Of a stretch of 64,000 nucleotides of DNA, positions 44,700 through 53,071 are shown piece by piece. The stretch is taken from positions 1 through 64,000 of the forward strand of contig CAZIFQ010000002.1 in the NCBI GenBank assembly GCA_964538375.1. The letters run 5' to 3'. The translations under genes were made by a program, and so were the position numbers. Below the pieces are notes generated by a model, which was not told the DNA's origin, searched no databases, and was given only the letters and a program-made list of their open reading frames with translations. The stretch comes from JAUUZQ01 sp964538375 (GTDB lineage: Bacteria > Bacteroidota > Bacteroidia > Bacteroidales > GCA-2748055). Numbering within the stretch: the first letter of the stretch is position 1; each line of letters starts with the position of its first letter.

Positions 44700-45886
44700 A
44701 TTTCACCAAATTCTTCGCCAAATTTGATAAATTCTTCGGCCTTTTCACCATTAGGGTAGAATTTGGCTGCGAGCGTATTTTTAACTATTAGCTTAAGATT
44801 ACCGAGATGATCTTCAATGATCTTCACGGCTTCACCACTCCAGCCATATGATCCAAATACAGCTGCAGGTTTTCCTTTGTCCCTGATTGGATTAATGACG
44901 CTGAAAAGTTTGTATATAGGTAGCAGGGTATTTTGATTTATCGTTGGAGAGCCAACAATAAGCGCATCAGCCCTTACCAGTTTCTCTTCCAGTTCGCCCA
45001 GGAGAATATTTTCTATATCTACGATGTCAATCTCAAATTCACCTGCCTTTCGCAATCCATCAGCTATTCTGTTAGCCATTTCCTGGGTATACCCATAGGC
45101 CGAAACGTAGGCAACAAGGACACGGTTTTTCTTTTCTGTGTTTTTTAAATATTCAGATGAAATCGCCCTGCTTCTTTCGACCTTTTCTTTCCAGGTTGTA
45201 CGTAAAATAGGACCATGTCCAGGGCAAATACAATCAATTTCAATACCATCAAGTTTGTCGATGGCTTTGAGCATGAATTTGCTGTATGGCTTTAGAATAA
45301 CATCGAAATAGTAGTCGAAGGATTCTTCATAATCTCCAACGAGATCGTCAAACATAAGGTCATTGGCATAATGTGCTCCAAATGAATCGCAGGTAAACAA
45401 TACCTTTTCCTGCTCCAGGTAGGCATATATTGTGTCCGGCCAGTGAAGGTTTGGAGCCCCGATAATGCGAAGCTGTGAATCACCTAAATCAAGCACATCT
45501 CCATTTTTTACTTTCTTCCACTTAAAGGGTTTTTCAAGCATTTCAGTGAGATAATTGATGGCCTGTCCGCTGCCTACAACTGTGGCGTTAGGAGCTAGTT
45601 CAAGAAGATATTTCAGAGAGCCAGAATGATCAGGTTCAGTATGGGTGCAGATGATATATTCAAGTTCTTCAGGATTAACCAAAGTTTTAAGCTTTGAGAT
45701 ATAGGTATCCCAAAATGTTGATTTCACGGTATCGATGATTGTCTTCTTTTCGGCAGAGATGAAGTATGAATTATAAGTTGTTCCAAACTTTGTCTCCATG
45801 ACAATATCAAAAGTGATAATATCATAATCCAATACACCGATCCATTCAACCCGATCACTAACCTTTAAAGTTCCAGTTTTGCTCAT
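44681..45886 (-). CDS. fprA: flavodiiron protein (A-type flavoprotein, FprA)
   Basis: Reduces O2 to water and/or NO to N2O, a defence enzyme of anaerobes. The protein has 401 residues. The metallo-beta-lactamase-like diiron domain spans about 1-250, with THTEPDHSGSLKYLLE near 80 (HxExDH), CDSFGAHY near 165 and CPGHGP near 225. The flavodoxin domain spans about 255-401 (VLVAYVSAYGYTQEMANRIA for FMN binding; VFGSYGWSGEA). No rubredoxin domain or nearby partner gene is present. A TATATTTG element lies about 20 bases upstream. Its stop is one base from the stop of the convergent giant gene. Confidence 0.95.
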   Translation of the reverse strand: MSKTGTLKVSDRVEWIGVLDYDIITFDIVMETKFGTTYNSYFISAEKKTIIDTVKSTFWDTYISKLKTLVNPEELEYIICTHTEPDHSGSLKYLLELAPNATVVGSGQAINYLTEMLEKPFKWKKVKNGDVLDLGDSQLRIIGAPNLHWPDTIYAYLEQEKVLFTCDSFGAHYANDLMFDDLVGDYEESFDYYFDVILKPYSKFMLKAIDKLDGIEIDCICPGHGPILRTTWKEKVERSRAISSEYLKNTEKKNRVLVAYVSAYGYTQEMANRIADGLRKAGEFEIDIVDIENILLGELEEKLVRADALIVGSPTINQNTLLPIYKLFSVINPIRDKGKPAAVFGSYGWSGEAVKIIEDHLGNLKLIVKNTLAAKFYPNGEKAEEFIKFGEEFGEMLRNES

Positions 45887-45905
45887 TTGTCAATACTATT
45901 TGATG

Positions 45906-45913
45906 CAAATATA
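45906..45913 (-). promoter_or_regulatory. candidate -7 promoter element of fprA
   Basis: The minus strand reads TATATTTG, a full match to TAnnTTTG, 19 bases before the fprA start. The expected -33 region has only TTG (45939-45941) at a longer spacing. Confidence 0.5.
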
Positions 45914-45950
45914 GAAAGTAAAAAGCATGTTTCATTGACAATACTTATTA

Positions 45951-45983
45951 AAAAAAGCTGCCTCATTGAAATGAGACAGCTTT
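45951..45983 (-). terminator. intrinsic terminator of the small Cys/Lys gene
   Basis: On the minus strand AAAGCTGTCTCATT, a short TC loop, AATGAGGCAGCTTT (14-bp stem with one U-G pair) is followed by a T-run. It lies about 55 bases after the stop at 46038 and upstream of fprA. Confidence 0.85.
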
Positions 45984-46037
45984 CAAAACTCACAATCTGA
46001 CAGTAACGAACCTAACTAAATCGTAAAGTGATTTCAA

Positions 46038-46277
46038 TTATTTTGAACCATCACATTTCTTTTCACAATCTTTTGCTGCTTTTGCATCGCAATCAGCAGA
46101 TTTTTTTTCTGCAGGGACATCGCAATCAGCAGACTTCTTTTCTGATTTCTTTGTTTTCTTAGGATCATCATCCTGCAAACTGATCGTTAATAATTCTGCA
46201 TTATTTGCAGCAAATACGGGGGCAGTAATTCCTCCCAGGAAAAATGAAACTACTAGTATGGCTATAATTTTTTTCAT
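46038..46277 (-). CDS. small exported Cys/Lys-rich repeat protein
   Basis: A protein of 79 residues. A signal peptide (MKKIIAILVVSFFLGG to about VFAA, 24) is followed by a mature peptide of about 55 residues, very rich in Lys, Asp and Cys. It has a repeat EKKSADCD...EKKSADCDAKAAKDCEKKCD with four cysteines in total. The DNA repeats as well, so the motif arose by duplication. It has its own terminator. Metal binding is possible from the Cys/Asp pattern, but I do not recognise the family. Confidence 0.7.
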   Translation of the reverse strand: MKKIIAILVVSFFLGGITAPVFAANNAELLTISLQDDDPKKTKKSEKKSADCDVPAEKKSADCDAKAAKDCEKKCDGSK

Positions 46278-46374
46278 GATATGTCAATTTAACTTAATTA
46301 ATAATGATGCAATTTAGTTAAACAGGCAGATTTAGATGTTAAGCAGATGTTAAAAAAGACAAGAAGGTATTCTA

Positions 46375-47028
46375 TTATGAAAGAAGAGCGATTTCAGTTA
46401 TTCCTCCCCTGGTCTTTTCACCCATTTCAACAAGGATTTTTGAGTCTACCGGAAGAAGAAGGTCCAGGCGAGAGCCAAATTTGATGAATCCCAATTCCTG
46501 GCCTAAATCAACAGATTTACCTTGCACAGAATTACATACTATCCTTCTTGCAACATAACCGGCAATCTGTTTGACCAGGATTTCTTTATTTCCATGCTCA
46601 ATAACCGTTGAGCTATGTTCGTTAAGTAAAGAAGACTTTGGATGTCTTGCCACCAGGTATTTTCCGGGGTGATATTTGTAGTACTTGATTTTTCCTGATA
46701 CAGGATACCAATTGATATGTATGTTATGTATACTCATAAAGATAGAAACCTGGATTCGCTTGTCATTGAAATATTCATGCTCATCTACGGTTTCAATAGC
46801 AACAATAATACCATCAGCTGGAGCTATAACAGTATTTTCTTTAATGGTATATATCCTATTAGGAATTCTGAAGAATCTGAAGATAAGAAAGATAAGAATA
46901 AGCAGTGCAAGTTGAATCAGCAAGTAGGGCAAAAGTGAAAATAACAACAAAGCTCCGGCAGACAGCAGCAGTATTATTGTTGTGAAAATCAAAAGAATAT
47001 GTCTTCCTTCTCGGTGAATACGTTTCAT
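46375..47028 (-). CDS. psd: phosphatidylserine decarboxylase
   Basis: Makes phosphatidylethanolamine from phosphatidylserine at the inner membrane. The protein has 217 residues from the ATG at 47028. That start overlaps the cdsA stop as ATGA and is preferred to an ATG at 47040. Two N-terminal membrane segments lie at about 15-55. APADGIIVAIE near 75, SIFMSIHNIHINWYPVSGKI near 99 and the self-cleavage site FGSRLD near 190 (cleavage before Ser forms the pyruvoyl group) are present. This is the short, archaeal-like type. It is the last gene of rsfS-ftsH-DUF2007-cdsA-psd. Confidence 0.93.
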   Translation of the reverse strand: MKRIHREGRHILLIFTTIILLLSAGALLLFSLLPYLLIQLALLILIFLIFRFFRIPNRIYTIKENTVIAPADGIIVAIETVDEHEYFNDKRIQVSIFMSIHNIHINWYPVSGKIKYYKYHPGKYLVARHPKSSLLNEHSSTVIEHGNKEILVKQIAGYVARRIVCNSVQGKSVDLGQELGFIKFGSRLDLLLPVDSKILVEMGEKTRGGITEIALLS

Positions 47029-47843
47029 AATACTTCCCAAAGAATTAGTAATCCATAAAATATCGGTGCGCTGAAAAACAGGGAGTCAAACCTATCAAGC
47101 ATACCACCGTGCCCGGGAATTAGATTCCCAGAATCTTTTACCCCGGCCTCCCTTTTTAGTTTGCTTTCGAACAAATCCCCTGCTACAGCTGATAAGCTAA
47201 GAATTATTGCAGCGATTATCCAGAATAAAGATGAATATGTATCAGTTATCTCATAGACCAACCATCCTGCAACAGCAGTAAAGACTATTCCACTGATAAA
47301 ACCTTCCCAGGTTTTCCCAGGGGATATAACCGGAGAAAATTGTCTTTTTCCAATCAGTGATCCGGCCAGGTATGCGCCGGCATCATTTATCCATATCAAA
47401 AATAAAAGTATTATTGGCAAAAGAGCTTCGTACTGACCTTCATTTATCCTCCATCCCGCTGCCAACACAAATATTGATGACCCAGATATCCATATCATCG
47501 AAAGCGTTAGTAAACTAACATCCCTGAAAGTAACTTTTTTGCTGAAAAGTGTTAGTAAAATTAACAGGGATATAGCTAAAATTGAATAGCATGTAATCCA
47601 GGCAATGCTAATATGCTGATCTAAATAAAGATAAAACAGAACAATCAAAATTATTCCAAGAAAGGTGAGCAGCATAAACAGGGTATTATCACCCATTTTA
47701 AACATTCGCTTAAATTCAAGGAAACTAATAGTAAATACCACTAACATAAGTAGCATGGCAGAGAGGCCGCCCAGAATAAATGCAAGGGTAACCAATGCAA
47801 CCAGTAGCACACCTGAGATCGAGCGTATAATCAATGTTCTCAT
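47025..47843 (-). CDS. cdsA: phosphatidate cytidylyltransferase
   Basis: Makes CDP-diacylglycerol from phosphatidic acid and CTP, the branch point for membrane phospholipids. The protein has 272 residues with about eight membrane segments. The C-terminal signature SGNLIPGHGGMLDRFDSLFF is near 244-263, and GDLFESKLKREAGVKDSGN precedes it. GKTWEGFISGI near 178 is also typical. Both ends overlap neighbours as ATGA (DUF2007 upstream, psd downstream), so translation is coupled along the operon. Confidence 0.96.
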   Translation of the reverse strand: MRTLIIRSISGVLLVALVTLAFILGGLSAMLLMLVVFTISFLEFKRMFKMGDNTLFMLLTFLGIILIVLFYLYLDQHISIAWITCYSILAISLLILLTLFSKKVTFRDVSLLTLSMIWISGSSIFVLAAGWRINEGQYEALLPIILLFLIWINDAGAYLAGSLIGKRQFSPVISPGKTWEGFISGIVFTAVAGWLVYEITDTYSSLFWIIAAIILSLSAVAGDLFESKLKREAGVKDSGNLIPGHGGMLDRFDSLFFSAPIFYGLLILWEVL

Positions 47844-48046
47844 TGGTCTTCAAACTCTTGAATTAGAAGTTTAGATCGCATGACATCCTCCCTGAGAACA
47901 TGAATCTCAATATCTCCAAATTGATAAGCAGAATCCATTTTATTCAACAAAAATGAGTTGATGCCATGATCTCCCAAAATTTGTCGGACAATCTCAGCTT
48001 CATACATTTTGTTTGTCGTATAAACGGCTACTCTGTCACTTGTCAT
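47840..48046 (-). CDS. DUF2007-family putative signal-transducing protein
   Basis: A protein of 68 residues from the ATG at 48046, which overlaps the ftsH stop by 11 bases; a longer start at 48106 would lie deep inside ftsH. The sequence (VAVYTTNKMYEAEIVRQILG, HGINSFLLNKMDS, IEIHVLREDV) matches the DUF2007 pattern: a small ferredoxin-like alpha/beta domain seen near membrane and proteostasis genes in Bacteroidetes. Function unknown. Confidence 0.8.
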   Translation of the reverse strand: MTSDRVAVYTTNKMYEAEIVRQILGDHGINSFLLNKMDSAYQFGDIEIHVLREDVMRSKLLIQEFEDQ

Positions 48047-50129
48047 CCTTCTTGTCTGATGTATCGATTTTATTTGATTCTTCTTGTTTTGCTGGTTTTT
48101 CAGCAACTTTTTTTACTGGTTTCTTTTTCGCTTTTGGCTTTTCAACCTCTGGCTGTCTTAATAATACTTCTTCAGGATTCCAGGGGCGCTTCCCAAAAAT
48201 TACTTCAAGGTCATCACTGAAGATTACTTCTTTTTCCAATAGCTTTTCAGCTAATTTGGTCAACCCGGCTTTATTCTTCTTCAGAATATCAATAGCTCTT
48301 TTATACTGCTTATCAATAAGTGCTTTTGTCTCATCATCAATCATTTCAGCAGTCTTCTCACTGTACGGTTTATTAAAAGAGTATTCATTTTGTCCGGAAG
48401 AGTCAAAATAACTTAGGTTACCAATTTTGTCGCTCATACCAAAGTAAGAAATCATGGCATAAGCTTGCTTGGTTACTTTCTCAAGGTCGTTCAATGCTCC
48501 TGTTGAAATCCTGCCAAATATAAGGGCCTCTGCAGCCCGCCCGCCCAGGGTGGCACACATCTCATCCAACATTTGCTCGGTAGTTGTAATCTGTCTTTCC
48601 TCAGGCAGGTACCATGCAGCTCCAAGCGCACGTCCACGCGGAATGATTGTAACCTTTACCAGTGGGTTTGCGTGTTCCAGCAACCAACTTATAGTAGCGT
48701 GACCACCTTCGTGAAATGCAATGGTGCGTTTTTCTTCCTTTTTAATGATCTTATTCTTCTTTTCCAATCCGCCAATTATCCGGTCAACAGCATCAAGAAA
48801 GTCCTGTTTCTGAACCGCCTTCTTATCATGTCTTGCTGCAATAAGTGCTGATTCGTTACAAACATTGGCTATATCAGCCCCGGAAAATCCTGGTGTTTGC
48901 TTTGCCATAAAGTCCAGGTTAACGGAATCATCCATTTTCAAGGGCTTAACATGTACTTCAAATATCGCCCTCCTTTCATTCAGATCGGGAAGCTCAACAT
49001 GAATCTGACGGTCAAATCGGCCGGCCCTCAGCAATGCTTTATCTAAAACATCTGCCCGGTTAGTTGCAGCCAGAATGATAACGCCACTGTTTGAGCTGAA
49101 TCCATCCATCTCGGTAAGCAACTGGTTAAGCGTGTTCTCACGTTCATCGTTTGCTCCAAAATTCGGATTTTTACCCCTGGCGCGACCCACAGCATCAATC
49201 TCGTCAATAAATACGATACATGGAGATTTCTCTTTGGCTTGCTTAAACAGATCTCTTACCCTTGAAGCACCAACACCCACAAACATTTCTACAAAGTCGG
49301 AACCCGACATGGAAAAGAAGGGTACATTTGCTTCACCTGCAACGGCTTTTGCAAGAAGAGTTTTACCTGTTCCCGGGGGGCCAACAAGAAGAGCACCTTT
49401 TGGTATCTTACCTCCCAGTTCTGTATATTTTTTGGGGTTCTTAAGGAATTCAACAATTTCCCTGATTTCTACCTTTGCCTCTTCAAGTCCCGCAACATCG
49501 GTGAAGTTGATAGTTACACTTGTTTCCTTGTCAAATATCTGGGCCTTGGATTTACCAACACTGAAGATGTTGCTGGCGCCACCTCCGCCTCCTCCGGCAC
49601 CACCCCCCATTCTGCGAAGCATGAATATCCATATCCCAAGAATGAGTAGGAAGGGGAAGACCCATACAAGCATGTCACCCAGGACATTTTTACGGGTCAC
49701 TGTTGTGAACCCTGGTTTATTTTCAGCGGGTAAGCTGTTAATTATAGCGTTCAACTCCTGCCCAAAAACATCGGGAAAAACAATGGAAAAATAGTATTGT
49801 GGAACACTCTGTCCAAAGACAGTATTCTTGCTTTTCTCTTTTATATCGCTGTATTTAGCATCCGTTAACTTCTCCGGCTTAATGTAGATTTCAACTTTTT
49901 CTTTATTTACAATAACAATCTTTTCTACTTCACCATCTTTAAGCATCTCAAAGAAGGAGTTGGAATCTGTTTCTGTAACGTTCCCGGTATTGCTAAGAAA
50001 CTGCACACCCAGGAGGACAAGCAGTATGATTCCTACAATCCAATAGGAATTAAATTTTTGTTTTCCTGATTTGCCTTGTCCAGGTTTACCCAAAGGATTT
50101 AGCGATTTTTTTTTATCTTTTTCTGACAT
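48036..50129 (-). CDS. ftsH: ATP-dependent zinc metalloprotease FtsH
   Basis: An inner-membrane AAA+ protease degrading damaged membrane proteins and regulatory substrates. The protein has 697 residues. Membrane segments lie near 30-47 and 153-170 with a periplasmic domain between them. A poly-glycine stretch follows near 175. Walker A is GPPGTGKT near 248 and Walker B is CIVFIDEIDAVG near 303. The zinc site is AFHEGGHATISW near 470. A C-terminal Lys-rich tail follows (EKPKAKKKPVKKVAEKPAK). rsfS precedes it by 14 bases. Confidence 0.97.
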   Translation of the reverse strand: MSEKDKKKSLNPLGKPGQGKSGKQKFNSYWIVGIILLVLLGVQFLSNTGNVTETDSNSFFEMLKDGEVEKIVIVNKEKVEIYIKPEKLTDAKYSDIKEKSKNTVFGQSVPQYYFSIVFPDVFGQELNAIINSLPAENKPGFTTVTRKNVLGDMLVWVFPFLLILGIWIFMLRRMGGGAGGGGGGASNIFSVGKSKAQIFDKETSVTINFTDVAGLEEAKVEIREIVEFLKNPKKYTELGGKIPKGALLVGPPGTGKTLLAKAVAGEANVPFFSMSGSDFVEMFVGVGASRVRDLFKQAKEKSPCIVFIDEIDAVGRARGKNPNFGANDERENTLNQLLTEMDGFSSNSGVIILAATNRADVLDKALLRAGRFDRQIHVELPDLNERRAIFEVHVKPLKMDDSVNLDFMAKQTPGFSGADIANVCNESALIAARHDKKAVQKQDFLDAVDRIIGGLEKKNKIIKKEEKRTIAFHEGGHATISWLLEHANPLVKVTIIPRGRALGAAWYLPEERQITTTEQMLDEMCATLGGRAAEALIFGRISTGALNDLEKVTKQAYAMISYFGMSDKIGNLSYFDSSGQNEYSFNKPYSEKTAEMIDDETKALIDKQYKRAIDILKKNKAGLTKLAEKLLEKEVIFSDDLEVIFGKRPWNPEEVLLRQPEVEKPKAKKKPVKKVAEKPAKQEESNKIDTSDKKDDK

Positions 50130-50143
50130 GATTTTTTTAGTAT

Positions 50144-50518
50144 TTACTTTTCACCTTCTATGCGCTCAATCTCACCGTCTGACCATAAGTCCTCTAGATT
50201 GAAAAATGATCTTTTCTCTTCAAGAAATATATGTACCAATATATCGAAATAATCAATGAGTACCCACTCGCTGTTATTAGTCCCCTCTATATGATGCGCC
50301 CTGATATTGGATTCTTTTTTCAATTTATCCTGTACGCTATCAGCAATAGCATCAACTTGTGTTGTTGATTCACCATGACAAATTACAAAATAATCGCTGA
50401 TTGAGTTGTTTACCTTTTTTAGGTTTATAGATACAATCTGTTTTCCTTTTTTTTCCTTGATAGCTTCAAGAATTATTTTGAGCTTATCCTGAATATTAAT
50501 TTCTTTAGTGTCTATCAT
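50144..50518 (-). CDS. rsfS: ribosome silencing factor
   Basis: A 124-residue RsfS/Iojap-family protein that binds ribosomal protein L14 and blocks subunit joining in starvation. DYFVICHGESTTQVDAIADS near residues 43-62 and WVLIDYFDILVHIFLEEKRS near 91-110 are family-typical. It is first in a minus-strand operon with ftsH, divergent from birA across a 132-base spacer. Confidence 0.94.
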   Translation of the reverse strand: MIDTKEINIQDKLKIILEAIKEKKGKQIVSINLKKVNNSISDYFVICHGESTTQVDAIADSVQDKLKKESNIRAHHIEGTNNSEWVLIDYFDILVHIFLEEKRSFFNLEDLWSDGEIERIEGEK

Positions 50519-50650
50519 TTAGTATACCTACTCAAAGGTACTGTTTTTTAATTATTTCGCTTCTTTGCCTCCGTGTAACAAATTTACCTCTATTTTTACA
50601 TTGTAATATGAGAAAGCGACTACGCTGCAACAGAGATCAAATATTATACC

Positions 50651-51382
50651 ATGGAATACGCACCTATTCATTTATCAACAGTTAACTCAAGTAATAGTTT
50701 TGCAAAAAAGCTGTTGGCAGGTGAAGAATTAGCAGAGAATACTGTAGTTATCACTGACTATCAGGATAATGGCAGGGGTCAGGGAAAAAATAGATGGGAG
50801 AGTGAACCAGGTAAAAACCTATTATTTACATGGATTGTTTTTCCTGCATTTTTGGCAGTCTCTGATCAGTTTATGCTGTCAAAAACGGTATCGCTTGGGA
50901 TTGCTGATGCTTGGAGTGAGTTAGGATTAAGTATTCAGATCAAATGGCCAAATGATATTATTTGTGCTGATAAGAAGTTGGGAGGGATACTCATAGAGAA
51001 TACCATTCAAGGAGCGATTTTGAAAAACTCAATAGTTGGAATTGGTCTGAATATGAACCAAACGACTTTTCCTGGGTTTCCGTTTCCCGCTACTTCTGCA
51101 GCAAATGAAACAGGTCAGCAATATGATAAAAGGGAAGTGCTGGATCTACTTATGAAACATTTAATTACCAGGTATAGCCAATTGGAGGGGAGACTTAACC
51201 AGGAACTTGATAAAGACTACCTTAACTGTTTATACAGACGAAATACCTTCGGCATGTTTCAAGCTGAGAATGAAAGCTTCGAGGGAAAGATTATAGGGGT
51301 GAGTGAATTAGGAGAGCTTGAAATTGAAGTTTCAGGAGAACGTCGATATTTTGGGTTCCACTCGATAAAGATGATTAGTTAA
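50651..51382 (+). CDS. birA: biotin-[acetyl-CoA-carboxylase] ligase
   Basis: Attaches biotin to carboxylases. The protein has 243 residues and only the ligase domains, with no N-terminal DNA-binding domain, so it is not a repressor. NGRGQGKNRWESEPGKNL near 38-55 is the biotinyl-AMP loop; IKWPNDIICADKKLGGILIE near 97-116 holds the catalytic Lys. A small SH3-like C-terminal domain ends at 243. It overlaps the convergent SRPBCC gene by 8 bases. Confidence 0.95.
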   Translation: MEYAPIHLSTVNSSNSFAKKLLAGEELAENTVVITDYQDNGRGQGKNRWESEPGKNLLFTWIVFPAFLAVSDQFMLSKTVSLGIADAWSELGLSIQIKWPNDIICADKKLGGILIENTIQGAILKNSIVGIGLNMNQTTFPGFPFPATSAANETGQQYDKREVLDLLMKHLITRYSQLEGRLNQELDKDYLNCLYRRNTFGMFQAENESFEGKIIGVSELGELEIEVSGERRYFGFHSIKMIS

Positions 51383-51791
51383 GATGCCCGAAATCGAAAA
51401 TTTCAATTTGATCAATCAAGGAATCTACAAATTGCTTCAAGGGTGTTTTCACCATTGGGATTAACACCTTGTTTATCTCTGGTTCCAGGGTAATCTTCAC
51501 TCTTGAATCAGTGTCTCCCACTTCCTTGATCTGTATCCACATTGTAAAATTGTATTGAGAAACTGCTGGATCGCTGATAATCTTGACCATGCTACATGGT
51601 TCTTTTTCAAAAATTCTCATTTTTATTTTTCCCACAACATCAACTTTGAAGCTACAGCTATCCTGATCTGCTTGCCAGTTGCTGACTTTATCCTGAGGAA
51701 CGATATTTTTAAAATTCCTGAAATCGGTAATGAAATTATATATCTTTTCAGAGCCAGTAGCAGATTTACCGATTTTACTCTCTATTTTCAT
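51375..51791 (-). CDS. SRPBCC-fold protein
   Basis: A protein of 138 residues with the START/polyketide-cyclase-like helix-grip fold: an N-terminal strand and helices (GSEKIYNFITDFRNFKNIVP), a long antiparallel sheet (SFKVDVVGKIKMRIFEKEP; DSRVKITLEPEI) and a C-terminal helix (LKQFVDSLIDQIE). Such proteins bind hydrophobic ligands. It lies 28 bases after pyrE and is likely co-transcribed; the ligand is unknown. Confidence 0.8.
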   Translation of the reverse strand: MKIESKIGKSATGSEKIYNFITDFRNFKNIVPQDKVSNWQADQDSCSFKVDVVGKIKMRIFEKEPCSMVKIISDPAVSQYNFTMWIQIKEVGDTDSRVKITLEPEINKVLIPMVKTPLKQFVDSLIDQIEIFDFGHLN

Positions 51792-51819
51792 TAGGATGAA
51801 TTGTATAAATTATGCTTCT

Positions 51820-52449
51820 CTATTTACCGGTCCAGTTTGCGGGATCCATCCTCCATTGCTGGAGCATCTCTACCTGATCGGGCTGAATATATCCACTATC
51901 GAGTGCTTGTTGCAACATACTTTCGTAATCTGAAAGGGTAACGATATCAACCTGGTGATCGGCGAAATTTTTCTCTGCAAGATCGAATCCGTAAGTAAAT
52001 GTTGCTACCATACCAAGCACTTTGATTCCAGCTTCCCTGAGAGCTTCCACTGCTTTAAGTGAACTTCCACCTGTCGAGATAAGATCTTCGATAACAACAA
52101 CTTGTTGGCCTTTTTCATAGAACCCTTCAATGAGATTTTCCATGCCGTGTTTCTTGGCACTGCTTCTTACATAAACAAATGGGAGATTCATTTGATCGGC
52201 TACGAGAGCACCCTGAGCGATAGCCCCTGTGGCTACTCCGGCAATTAAATCCGCACCGTCAAAATTGCTTCTTATGGCCTCAACATATTGATCCCTTATG
52301 TAAGATCGGGTATCTGGAAATGACAGCGTTTTTCGATTATCGCAATATATAGGTGATTTCCAGCCAGAAGCCCACGAAAACGGACTTGCAGGTTCTATTT
52401 TTATTGCTTTACTTTGCAATAGGAATTCAGCTATTTGTCTCTTATTCAT
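51820..52449 (-). CDS. pyrE: orotate phosphoribosyltransferase
   Basis: Converts orotate and PRPP to OMP in pyrimidine synthesis. The protein has 209 residues. The PRPP loop is VVVIEDLISTGGSSLKAVEA near 116-135. SPFSWASGWKSPIYCDNRKT near 22-41 and FVYVRSSAKKHGMENLIEG near 91-109 are family-typical. Its start codon is only 7 bases from the start of the divergent Nudix gene. Confidence 0.96.
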   Translation of the reverse strand: MNKRQIAEFLLQSKAIKIEPASPFSWASGWKSPIYCDNRKTLSFPDTRSYIRDQYVEAIRSNFDGADLIAGVATGAIAQGALVADQMNLPFVYVRSSAKKHGMENLIEGFYEKGQQVVVIEDLISTGGSSLKAVEALREAGIKVLGMVATFTYGFDLAEKNFADHQVDIVTLSDYESMLQQALDSGYIQPDQVEMLQQWRMDPANWTGK

Positions 52450-52456
52450 TCAGCAA

Positions 52457-53071
52457 ATGTATAAAGTTTTTTTTAAGGACAGAACAGTATATTTTGGGGA
52501 TGATTTTTCAAAGATATTTGAAAGAAACAGTGGTCTATTCTATAAATACAACAACATCCATGAGCTGACTGAATTGGTTCATGCTTTTTATTTCCTGAAA
52601 AAGATTGATAAACTTTTTATTTTCCACGACGATATCCTGACCTTATTCGATGAGTTTAAAGCATGTTTTAAATATGTTGAAGCAGGAGGCGGAGTTGTAT
52701 TTAATGGAAAGGGTGAATTTCTCGTGATTAAGAGAAATAATATCTGGGATCTTCCCAAGGGAAAACTCGAAAAAAATGAAAACTTTGAATCTGCTGCTCT
52801 TAGGGAAGTGGAGGAGGAGACCGGGCTGGATTCAATGAAAATTAAGCAACCGATTTTATCTACATATCATACATACCAGGAAGCAAATAAGATGATCCTG
52901 AAAAAGACAAAATGGTATGAGATGAGGTATAGTGGGGATAAAGACCCCGTTCCTGAAGAAAGAGAAAATATTACAGATACAAGATGGGTTGCTCCAGGTA
53001 ATATAGATTTTATTCGGAAAAACACTTTCCCAAGCATTTTAGATGTGCTATATCTCAGAGATCTCCTCTAG
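52457..53071 (+). CDS. Nudix hydrolase
   Basis: A protein of 204 residues. An N-terminal domain of about 65 residues (MYKVFFKDRTVYFGDDFSKI) precedes a Nudix domain with a full box: GKLEKNENFESAALREVEEE then TGL (GX5EX7REUXEEXGU), near 101-123. It hydrolyses a nucleoside diphosphate linked to another group; the substrate cannot be told from sequence. It starts 7 bases from divergent pyrE and its end overlaps the convergent thioredoxin-fold gene by 17 bases. Confidence 0.92.
   Translation: MYKVFFKDRTVYFGDDFSKIFERNSGLFYKYNNIHELTELVHAFYFLKKIDKLFIFHDDILTLFDEFKACFKYVEAGGGVVFNGKGEFLVIKRNNIWDLPKGKLEKNENFESAALREVEEETGLDSMKIKQPILSTYHTYQEANKMILKKTKWYEMRYSGDKDPVPEERENITDTRWVAPGNIDFIRKNTFPSILDVLYLRDLL

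Noticed and set aside
49075..49794. Plus-strand ORF of 239 codons opposite ftsH
   Set aside because: It is antisense to the conserved AAA core of FtsH, has no family features, and its composition follows from the codon usage of ftsH.
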